Assembly (NCBI RefSeq): GCF_002090115.1
Contig: NZ_BBRK01000005.1
Span: 310,001-374,000, forward strand
Source: Demequina sp. NBRC 110054
Lineage (GTDB): Bacteria; Actinomycetota; Actinomycetes; Actinomycetales; Demequinaceae
Direction: 5' to 3'
Length of the DNA stretch: 64,000 nucleotides
Shown: one piece after another, positions 8,068 through 15,272 of the stretch
Layout of the letters: the number at the start of each line of letters is the position of its first letter
Numbering within the stretch: position 1 is the stretch's first letter
Translations under genes and position numbers: made by a program
Notes under the pieces: generated by a model
The model's input: the letters and a program-made list of their open reading frames with translations, nothing else
Told to the model about the DNA's origin: nothing
Databases searched by the model: none

Positions 8068-9291
8068 CTACTCGATGAGGTCGAAAACACCGAAGATCGG
8101 CAGGTAAAGCGCGATCACCATGAAGCCGACAATTCCACCCAGCACCGCAATCATGAGGGGCTCGATAAGCGAGGTCAACGCCTCTGTGGTGGATTCCACT
8201 TCCTGGTCATAGAACTCGGCGACCTTGGTCAGCATCTCATCGAGCGCTCCCGTATCCTCGCCCACCGCGATCATCTGGACGACCATCGGCGGGAACACGG
8301 GATGCTCCTTGAGAGGCGCAGCGAGCGAGTTACCCGTGCGTACGGATTCCTTGACCGCCTTGGCGGCGTCCTCGATCACGACGTTGCCCGAGGCCTCGCC
8401 AACGATGTCGAGGGCCTGGAGAATCGGCACGCCGGCCTTGATCATGGCGCCGAAGTTGCGAGTGAAGCGCGCGATCGCGATCTTCTGCACCAGCCCACCG
8501 AACACCGGCGCCTTGAGGTACAGCGGCTCGACCTTTTCGCGGAAGCCTCGCTTGTGCTTGTTCTTGTTCCACAGGTACACGCCCACACCGATGCCGATGA
8601 TCAGCGGGATGATGCCGATCTTCAGCACCGCAGACATTGTCACGAGGATCTGCGTGAGCGCCGGCAGCTCGCCGCCCAGGTCGGTGTACATGGTCGCGAA
8701 CACCGGCACGATGAAGAGCAGCATGCCGATCACCGCGAGCACGGCGATCGCGAACACGACGATCGGGTACGTCATCGCCGACTTGATCTTCGCCCGCAGC
8801 TTGACCGACGCCTCGAAGTTCTCGGCGATCGACACGAGCACGTCGTCGAGGAATCCGCCCACCTCACCCGCGCGCACCATGTTGATCATGAGCGGCGGAA
8901 AGACGTCGGGATGCTTGCCGAGCGAGGCCGAGAGCGAGTTTCCGGTCTCGATGTCGTTGCGCACCTCCTTGATGACTTTGGTGAGCGCCTGGTTCTCGGT
9001 CTGCTCCGACAGGATGGTGAGTGCCCGCAGCAGCGACAGGCCCGCCTGGATCATGGTCGCGAGCTGGCGCGACATGACCGCGATGTCCTTGAGGCCGATG
9101 CGATCCGACAGACCGGGGATGCTGATCTCCATCTGGAGACCCGTGGCCTTGTCCTCCTTGATGGACACGGGCGCCATGCCCATGCCCTTCAGTCGCGCGG
9201 AGACCGCCGACTCGCTCGCGGCCTCGATCTTGCCAGTCTGGATGTTTCCCGCCGCGTCACGAATCTGATACGTGTAGGTCTGAGTCGCCAT
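8068..9291 (-). CDS. pilC: PilC, type IV pilus inner-membrane platform protein
   Basis: A 407-residue type II secretion F family protein. An N-terminal segment (about 1-65, MATQTYTYQIRDAAGNIQTG...) precedes two copies of the T2SSF domain, each ending in hydrophobic helices (about 165-215 and 370-400). The signatures RQLATMIQAGLSLLRAL and TRNFGAMIKAGVPILQALDI mark the two repeats. PilC is the platform that the PilB and PilT motors act on. It follows pilT by 15 bases in the order pilB-pilT-pilC, standard for this pilus type. Start ATG is unambiguous. Confidence 0.95.
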   Translation of the reverse strand: MATQTYTYQIRDAAGNIQTGKIEAASESAVSARLKGMGMAPVSIKEDKATGLQMEISIPGLSDRIGLKDIAVMSRQLATMIQAGLSLLRALTILSEQTENQALTKVIKEVRNDIETGNSLSASLGKHPDVFPPLMINMVRAGEVGGFLDDVLVSIAENFEASVKLRAKIKSAMTYPIVVFAIAVLAVIGMLLFIVPVFATMYTDLGGELPALTQILVTMSAVLKIGIIPLIIGIGVGVYLWNKNKHKRGFREKVEPLYLKAPVFGGLVQKIAIARFTRNFGAMIKAGVPILQALDIVGEASGNVVIEDAAKAVKESVRTGNSLAAPLKEHPVFPPMVVQMIAVGEDTGALDEMLTKVAEFYDQEVESTTEALTSLIEPLMIAVLGGIVGFMVIALYLPIFGVFDLIE

Positions 9292-9306
9292 CTGTCATTG
9301 CTCCCG

Positions 9307-10950
9307 TCAGAACGCCTGGCCAGCGGCGGTCGCGCCCTGCGCCTGCCCGCCCGAACGACCGCTCAGGCGGTTGAACTCCTCGGTGTGGTGGCACTTCTCG
9401 AGGCCCGTGTCGTACGTGATCTTCCCCGCCTTGACGAGGTTGGCCAGGTGCTGGTCCATCGTGTGCATGCCCTGCTTGGAACCGGCCTGCATCGACGAGT
9501 AGATCTGGTGAGTCTTTCCCTCGCGGATGAGGTTGCGAATCGCGGAGGTTGCGACCATCACCTCGGTGGCTACCGCACGGCCCGGGCCGTCGGCGCGCTT
9601 GCACAGCGTCTGACACACGACGCCCTGAAGCGCGGTCGCAAGCTGGACGCGGATCTGGTCCTGCTGGTGCGCAGGGAACACGTCGATGACACGGTCGATC
9701 GTCTGCGCGGCGTCCTGCGTGTGGAGCGTGCCGAAGACCAGATGGCCGGTCTCCGCCGCGGTCAACGCGACGGAGATGGTCTCAAGGTCACGCATCTCGC
9801 CAACCAGAATGATGTCCGGGTCCTGGCGCAGCACGTGCTTGAGCGCATTCGCGAACGACTGGGTGTCGGTGCCGACCTCTCGCTGGTTCACCACCGACTT
9901 CTTGTGGCTGTGCAGGAACTCGATCGGGTCCTCGACCGTCATGATGTGGTCCGCGCGCGAGCGGTTCGCCATGTCGATGATCGACGCGAGGGTGGTCGAC
10001 TTGCCCGAACCGGTGGGGCCCGTGACGAGCACGAGGCCGCGGGGCAGACCGGCGAACGTGCCGACGATTTGCGGAATGCCGAGCTGCTCGAGCGGGAGGA
10101 TCTCGTAGGGGATCACTCGGAACGCGGCGCCGATCGACTCACGCTGCATGTAGACGTTGACTCGGAACCGCGCCTCACCCGCGAGCGAGTAGGCCAGGTC
10201 GAGCTCGAGCGTCTGCTCGAAGTCCTCGCGCTGCTTCTGCGTGAGGATCGAGTAGATGACGCGCTGGAGCTCCTCCGGCTCGAGCTTGTGGAAGCCATCG
10301 AGCGGGGCGAGCCCACCGTCGACGCGGATGGTCGGGGCCGCACCTACCGTGAGGTGAAGGTCCGAGGCCTTTGCCGCGAGCATCGCGCGCAGCGCGGCGC
10401 TCAGGTCGAAGTCGTCCTGGCGGACCTCGTTGTTCATCCCGACACGGGCACGGGCGGGGGTGGCGAAGTGGCGTCCCGCGTTCGAGGCGGGCGCCTCGGC
10501 CGCGGTGGGCTGCTGGCCAGTCGCGGGCGGCGCGGCCGGGCGCGCGGGCTGAGCAGGCTGCTGCTGCGTCGGCTGCGTGGGCGCTGGCTGCGCGGGAGCC
10601 GGGTTGAAGCTCGCGGGCTGGGCCGGAGCCGTGGGGCGCACGGGCGGCTGACCCTGCGTCGCCTGAGGGATGAACGGCTGGCGCTGCACCACTGGTGCGC
10701 CGGCGGTCTGCGGTGCACCGGCAGCCTGAGGAACGCCAGCGGCCTGCGGAGAACCAGCAGCCTGCGTCGGCGAAGGGACATACGACGGCGGAGCCTGGAA
10801 CTGCGGGGCGGGCTGCTGAGGCGCCACGGGAGGCTGCGCCGGGACCTGCGCGGGCACGCCGGGCGCGGACGAAGCGGTCGGCACGAACGTGGGAGCGGCG
10901 GGCGCGGGCGAACCCTGGCCCGGCGCACCCTCAGGCATGAACGACGTCAT
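9307..10950 (-). CDS. pilT: PilT, pilus retraction ATPase with long Pro/Ala/Gln-rich N-terminal extension
   Basis: A 547-residue hexameric ATPase for pilus retraction. From about residue 185 on it is a full PilT: N-terminal domain (SDLHLTVGAAPTIRVDG), Walker A GPTGSGKSTT near 310, Asp box, Walker B DIILVGEMRD, His box, and the AIRNLIREGKTHQIYS element that separates PilT from PilB. The first ~170 residues are an unusual low-complexity Pro/Ala/Gln/Val segment; PilT is normally 340-380 residues. The ATG at 10950 has GAGGGG eight bases upstream; the in-frame GTG two codons earlier is too close. The extension is presumably cytoplasmic and disordered, possibly a docking or regulatory arm. Confidence 0.93.
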   Translation of the reverse strand: MTSFMPEGAPGQGSPAPAAPTFVPTASSAPGVPAQVPAQPPVAPQQPAPQFQAPPSYVPSPTQAAGSPQAAGVPQAAGAPQTAGAPVVQRQPFIPQATQGQPPVRPTAPAQPASFNPAPAQPAPTQPTQQQPAQPARPAAPPATGQQPTAAEAPASNAGRHFATPARARVGMNNEVRQDDFDLSAALRAMLAAKASDLHLTVGAAPTIRVDGGLAPLDGFHKLEPEELQRVIYSILTQKQREDFEQTLELDLAYSLAGEARFRVNVYMQRESIGAAFRVIPYEILPLEQLGIPQIVGTFAGLPRGLVLVTGPTGSGKSTTLASIIDMANRSRADHIMTVEDPIEFLHSHKKSVVNQREVGTDTQSFANALKHVLRQDPDIILVGEMRDLETISVALTAAETGHLVFGTLHTQDAAQTIDRVIDVFPAHQQDQIRVQLATALQGVVCQTLCKRADGPGRAVATEVMVATSAIRNLIREGKTHQIYSSMQAGSKQGMHTMDQHLANLVKAGKITYDTGLEKCHHTEEFNRLSGRSGGQAQGATAAGQAF

Positions 10951-11088
10951 CGGCACTTCCCCTCAGCACTCACTTCATAGCACAACGATGGCTTCTCGCG
11001 ACAGTAATCGGCAGATCCGGCCTGGTACTCAACCGAAAGCCCCACGAAAGGACATTCGTGAGAATGATACCGATACAAGACACGTCCC

Positions 11089-12744
11089 CTACTTGACGAC
11101 ACGCAGAAGCTCCTCGACCGTCGTGAGGCCATCCTGGGCCTTCGCCCAGCCGTCCTCAAGGAGCGACTCCATGCCCGCCTTCTTCGCGGCACGGGTGATC
11201 TCCGCGGCCGAGGCGCGATCGACTGCGAGCCGCTCGATCTCCTCGTTCACCGGCATGATCTCGTGGAGCGCGACGCGTCCGCGGTAGCCGGTGTTCGAGC
11301 ACGAGTTGCAGCCCATCGCCTTGACGAGGGTGGGCATCTCGGTCTCGGTCCAGTTGAAGCGCGCCACCTCGGACTCGGTCGGCGTGTACTCCTCGCAGCA
11401 GCGCTGACATACGCGGCGCGCGAGGCGCTGGGCGACCACGCAGTCCACGGCGGACCCCACGAGGAACGGTTCGATGTCCATCTCGATGAGTCGCGTGATG
11501 GCCGACGGAGCGTCGTTCGTGTGGAGGGTCGACAGCACAAGGTGACCGGTGAGCGCCGCCTCGATCGCGATCTGCGCGGTCTCGTGGTCGCGGATCTCAC
11601 CAAGGAGCACGACGTCGGGGTCGGCACGAAGGATGGATCGCAGGGCGCCGGCGAAGGTGAGGCCCGCCTTGACGTTCACCTGCACCTGGTTGATGCCCTC
11701 GATGCGGTACTCGACCGGGTCCTCGACTGTGATGACGTTGATCTCGGGTCGCGCGATCTGGTTGAGGGTCGCGTACAGCGTCGTGGACTTTCCCGAGCCG
11801 GTCGGGCCTGTCACGAGGATCATGCCGTAGGGCTTGGTGAAGGACGACGAGAAGATCTGGTAGTTGCCCTCGCGGATGCCGAGATCCGCGAGCTCCATCG
11901 TCGCCGTGGAGTTGTCGAGGATACGCATGACGATCTTCTCGCCCCACACCGTGGGCAGCGCGGCGACGCGGAGGTCGATCTTCTTGCCCTGGTGGTTGAC
12001 GGACAGACGGCCGTCCTGCGGCTTGCGGCGCTCGGCGATGTCCATGTCGGCCATGATCTTGAGGCGGGACAGCACGCCGTTCTGCAGGGCCTTCGGAGCG
12101 CGCTGCATCTCGTGGAGCACACCGTCGATGCGGTAGCGGACCCGCAGCTCCTTCTCCCCCGGCTCGATGTGGATGTCCGAGGCACGGTCCTGGATGGCCT
12201 GGGTGATGAGCAGGTTCACGAAGCGGACGATGGGCGCGTCGTCCTCGACGACCGCGGACATGTCCGACAGATCCTCGACGGCCTCGTCCTCGAGCGAGCC
12301 CTGGAGGTCCTCGATCTCGTGGTCGGCACGGCAGTACCGGTCGATCGCCTGCAGCAGGTCGTCGTGCGCGGCGACGACGGGAAGGATCTTGTAGTTGGTC
12401 AGCGACTGGAAGTCGTCGACGGCGACGACGTTGCCCGGGTTCGACATCGCGAGCTTGAGCATGCCGTCCTCGAACCCGAGGGGAAGCGCCGAGTGCCGGC
12501 GGCATACCTGGGCGGAGACGAGCGATACGGCAGTGCGGTCCACCTGGTAGTCGGTGAGCTCGACGAACTCCATGCCGACCTGGCTCGCGAGTGCCTTCAC
12601 GAGCTGCGGCTCGGTGAGCATGCCGAGCTCGACCAGCGTGCGGCCCAGGGACTGACCGCGCTGCTGTTGCGCGTCGATCGCGTCCATGAGCTGGTCCTCG
12701 GTGACCAGTCCCTCCTCAAGGAGGATCGAACCGAGCTGCTTCAC
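11089..12744 (-). CDS. pilB: PilB, pilus extension ATPase
   Basis: A 551-residue assembly motor. The N-terminal ~150 residues are an MshEN-type domain (LGSILLEEGLVTEDQLMDAI, LGRTLVELGMLTEPQL), a fold that binds cyclic di-GMP in some family members. The motor domain has Walker A GPTGSGKSTT near 312, Asp and His boxes, Walker B DVVLLGEIRDHETA, and the tetracysteine zinc site (CQRCC and CNSC). I chose the GTG at 12744 because GAGGGAG lies six bases upstream and the MshEN fold starts immediately. It is followed 138 bases later by pilT. Whether the MshEN part still binds c-di-GMP cannot be judged by eye. Confidence 0.94.
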   Translation of the reverse strand: MKQLGSILLEEGLVTEDQLMDAIDAQQQRGQSLGRTLVELGMLTEPQLVKALASQVGMEFVELTDYQVDRTAVSLVSAQVCRRHSALPLGFEDGMLKLAMSNPGNVVAVDDFQSLTNYKILPVVAAHDDLLQAIDRYCRADHEIEDLQGSLEDEAVEDLSDMSAVVEDDAPIVRFVNLLITQAIQDRASDIHIEPGEKELRVRYRIDGVLHEMQRAPKALQNGVLSRLKIMADMDIAERRKPQDGRLSVNHQGKKIDLRVAALPTVWGEKIVMRILDNSTATMELADLGIREGNYQIFSSSFTKPYGMILVTGPTGSGKSTTLYATLNQIARPEINVITVEDPVEYRIEGINQVQVNVKAGLTFAGALRSILRADPDVVLLGEIRDHETAQIAIEAALTGHLVLSTLHTNDAPSAITRLIEMDIEPFLVGSAVDCVVAQRLARRVCQRCCEEYTPTESEVARFNWTETEMPTLVKAMGCNSCSNTGYRGRVALHEIMPVNEEIERLAVDRASAAEITRAAKKAGMESLLEDGWAKAQDGLTTVEELLRVVK

Positions 12745-12794
12745 TGTGACTCCCTCATGCCCATCGGCTGCTCGCCAGGGCCCATCGCCCTGCG

Positions 12795-12823
12795 AACCTA
12801 ACATCGGCACCCGGGCCAGGGAA
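12795..12823 (-). promoter_or_regulatory. Possible promoter of pilB
   Basis: Minus-strand TTCCCT (-35, 12818-12823) and TAGGTT (-10, 12795-12800) with a 17-base spacer lie between aroE and pilB. The -10 fits the actinobacterial TANNNT form; the -35 matches only half of the consensus. It would allow the pilus genes to be expressed separately from the alaS-aroE operon. Confidence 0.33.
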
Positions 12824-12840
12824 CACGAGAGTCGGAATAA

Positions 12841-13683
12841 TCACACTTGGGCTAGCGCGTCGCTCAATGTCCGAATCTGGACGGTCCTGCCCGTCATGAG
12901 GCGCACCTGCTCGGCTGCCTGGTGGAGGAGCATGCGTTGACCTCCCACGAAGGTGCCGCCACCCGCGAGCCACGACTCGGCCAAGGGTGTCACGAGCGGG
13001 TCGTAGACCACGTCCAGGAGCACGCCTCGAACCGAGTGGACGCGTGCGCCGAGCGCTGCGCCCGCCGACGCCGGGATCGTCGAGACGACCACGTCCGCTT
13101 GGCATGCTCGCGCGACGACCGCATCGTCCGCATCGTCCGTGCCGAGCGGCACGAGCACAGGCGAGACGCCCATGCGCGACGCGGCGCGCACCAGTCCCCC
13201 GGCGCGCCCCCGGTTGCGGACGGCGACCACGGGCGAGGTGCAGCCCAGCTGCCCGAGCGCGGCGAGCGTCGAGGTGGCGGTCGCTCCCCCGCCGATCACC
13301 ACGGCAGAGTTCACCCGCTCGAGGCCGCCCTCGCGAAGCGCGGCGACGATGCCGTGGACGTCGGTGTTCGCGCCGACGAGCTGACGCTGAGAGCCGACGT
13401 GCTGGACGACGACCGTGTTGAGAGCGCCGACCAGCTTCGCCATGGGCTCCACGAAGTCCATCAGCGGCATGGCCGCGACCTTGAGCGGCATGGTCAGCGA
13501 CAGTCCGGCCCACTCCGGGCCGAGGCCGCCGATGAAGTCACCGAGGCCTTCCTCCGTGACGTCGTACGCGTCGTACTCCCAGTCGAGCCCGAGCTCGGCG
13601 TACGCAGCACGATGCAGCACCGGCGAGAGCGAATGGGCGATGGGGTGCCCGAGCACCCCCGCCCTGCGCGGCGAAGAGCTCAC
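12841..13683 (-). CDS. aroE: Shikimate dehydrogenase
   Basis: A 280-residue NADP-dependent enzyme that reduces 3-dehydroshikimate in aromatic amino acid synthesis. Seen are the substrate motif HSLSP, the catalytic Lys-68 in SLTMPLK, GALNT, and GANTDVHG with the paired Asp. A Gly-rich Rossmann segment VVIGGGATATSTL follows. The GTG at 13683 is four bases past the mltG stop and gives the usual family length; the frame upstream is only the antisense of mltG's tail in another frame. It is the last gene of the alaS-ruvX-mltG-aroE operon, an order common in actinobacteria. Confidence 0.9.
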   Translation of the reverse strand: MSSSPRRAGVLGHPIAHSLSPVLHRAAYAELGLDWEYDAYDVTEEGLGDFIGGLGPEWAGLSLTMPLKVAAMPLMDFVEPMAKLVGALNTVVVQHVGSQRQLVGANTDVHGIVAALREGGLERVNSAVVIGGGATATSTLAALGQLGCTSPVVAVRNRGRAGGLVRAASRMGVSPVLVPLGTDDADDAVVARACQADVVVSTIPASAGAALGARVHSVRGVLLDVVYDPLVTPLAESWLAGGGTFVGGQRMLLHQAAEQVRLMTGRTVQIRTLSDALAQV

Positions 13684-13687
13684 GAGA

Positions 13688-14809
13688 TCAGTCGTCGCTG
13701 TTCTTCGCGTACCACTCCTGGAGCTGCTGCACATTGACCAGGTGCTCCTCGTACGTCTCGGCGTACTTGGTCTTGCCGGTCGTGAGGTTGACGGTCACGA
13801 AGTAGAGGTAGTCGTGGTTCGCGGGATCGATCGCGGCCTGGATCGATGCCTCACCGGGGCCGGCGATCGGGCCCGGGGGCAGCCCCGTGTACAGGTAGGT
13901 GTTGTACGGGCTGTCGATCGCACGCTCGTCGTCCGACGTGAAGACGCCCTCCGAGGGCGAGATGTACTTCACCGTCGAGTCGAGCTGGAGCATCATGTCG
14001 AGATCGAGGCGGTTGTAGATCACGCCCGCGATCTTCGCGCGGTCCTTGTCCTGACGGGCCTCGCGCTCCACGAGGGAGGCGACGATCAGGGTCTCCTCCC
14101 AGTTCTCCTCCGAGACGCCGTTGCGCTCGAGCACGGAGATCGTGGTCGACACCATGGTCGACAGCACGTCCGTGGGGGTGACGCCGGGGTTGAACGAGTA
14201 CGTCGACGGGAACAGCCAGCCCTCGAGGTTTCCCTCCGCCTCCTCGGGCAGTCCGAGCGCCTCGGTGTCCTCCGCGGCCTCCGCGACCTCCTCCTTGGTG
14301 TAATCCGTGAGGTCGGCGATCTTCTGGTAGTACGTGTCGAGCGTCTTGCCCTCGACCACGGTGATCGTGCGGATCTCGCGGTAGTCGGGGTCGAGCAGCT
14401 GGAGCACGGCCGACGCGGCGGACATCTCGCGCTGCATGAAGTAGTAGCCCGCCTGGATGCTCGCGGAGTCCGGGTTGTCGTTGTAGGCCTGGATGAAGGC
14501 CTCGGTCGAGGCGACGACGCCCGCGTCGTACAGGGTCTGCGCGATCTGCGCGCCCGTGTCACCCGACTCGATGATGACCTGGACCGTGCCCTGACCGGTG
14601 CCCTCGAAGTCCTCGATCGCGACCTCGCCGCCACCGAGCGACTGGAAGAAGTTGTAGGCGATCGAGCCGCCCAGCGCGAGCACGACCAATCCGACGGCGG
14701 TGGCCACCAGGGTCCACTTGCGTCGCGTCGCACGGCGCTTGCGCCGCTGCAGGCGGCGCATGTCGAGCGACGTGGTCGACGTTGGCTCGGCCTCGAACAG
14801 GTCAGTCAT
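13688..14809 (-). CDS. mltG: Endolytic murein transglycosylase (YceG family)
   Basis: A 373-residue single-pass membrane protein: basic cytoplasmic N-terminus with RRLQRRKRRATRRK, one helix (about 33-56), a LysM-like segment, and the YceG catalytic domain. The catalytic Glu is in ASLVEREA, followed by IAGVIYNRL, LQLDSTVKY and the family signature SPYNTYLYTGLPPGPI. MltG cleaves nascent glycan strands and sets their length. The ATG overlaps the ruvX stop by eight bases. The family normally follows ruvX in this operon, which supports the call. Confidence 0.93.
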   Translation of the reverse strand: MTDLFEAEPTSTTSLDMRRLQRRKRRATRRKWTLVATAVGLVVLALGGSIAYNFFQSLGGGEVAIEDFEGTGQGTVQVIIESGDTGAQIAQTLYDAGVVASTEAFIQAYNDNPDSASIQAGYYFMQREMSAASAVLQLLDPDYREIRTITVVEGKTLDTYYQKIADLTDYTKEEVAEAAEDTEALGLPEEAEGNLEGWLFPSTYSFNPGVTPTDVLSTMVSTTISVLERNGVSEENWEETLIVASLVEREARQDKDRAKIAGVIYNRLDLDMMLQLDSTVKYISPSEGVFTSDDERAIDSPYNTYLYTGLPPGPIAGPGEASIQAAIDPANHDYLYFVTVNLTTGKTKYAETYEEHLVNVQQLQEWYAKNSDD

Positions 14810-15272
14810 CGTTCCCCTTGCTGGACGGGACCTCGGTCGTCACCGAGCCGAGGTTGTCTCTCTTCTGCACTTCCAGAGCGGTCTCGAGGATCACCACGGC
14901 GGCCGCCTGGTCGATGACCTGGCGCTGTGCCTTGGCGGATCGCCCGGCGGCGCTCATCTGCCGCGACGCCGAGGCGGTCGAGAACCGCTCGTCGATCAAA
15001 CGCACTGTAGCGGGTGTGAGTTCCGCGAGCCGCGCGGCGAAGTCCCGCGCGTCGGCCGCGGAGGTGCCCTCGCGCCCCTTCAGTGTACGCGGCAGCCCCA
15101 CGAAGACCTCGGTCGCGGAACGCTCCGCGACGAGGTCGGCGACCTCCTGCACCGCCTTCGGCGACCGCTGCACGGTGCCGACGGGGAAGGCCATCAGGCC
15201 GTCGGGGTCGCTCGCGGCGACGCCGACGCGGACTGTGCCGACGTCGACGCCGAGGCGCACGTGCCTATCCAC
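14802..15272 (-). CDS. ruvX: Holliday junction resolvase-like / pre-16S rRNA nuclease
   Basis: A 156-residue RNase H-fold protein of the YqgF/RuvX family. It has the first metal-binding Asp in RLGVDVGTVRVGVAASD, the mid-protein motif VFVGLPRTLKG and the C-terminal LIDERFSTASAS segment. In E. coli and Mycobacterium the family has been linked to 16S rRNA 5' maturation and to recombination. The GTG at 15272 overlaps the alaS stop by eight bases, and the actin-like first strand begins six residues later, which fixes the start; upstream in-frame codons lie within alaS. Confidence 0.9.
   Translation of the reverse strand: MDRHVRLGVDVGTVRVGVAASDPDGLMAFPVGTVQRSPKAVQEVADLVAERSATEVFVGLPRTLKGREGTSAADARDFAARLAELTPATVRLIDERFSTASASRQMSAAGRSAKAQRQVIDQAAAVVILETALEVQKRDNLGSVTTEVPSSKGNDD

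Noticed and set aside
8050..10980. 976-codon open frame on the + strand
   Set aside because: It lies antisense to pilC and pilT in a high-G+C region where such frames arise by codon bias. Its translation is Arg/His/Leu-rich with no domain, and the minus strand has clear pilus proteins.
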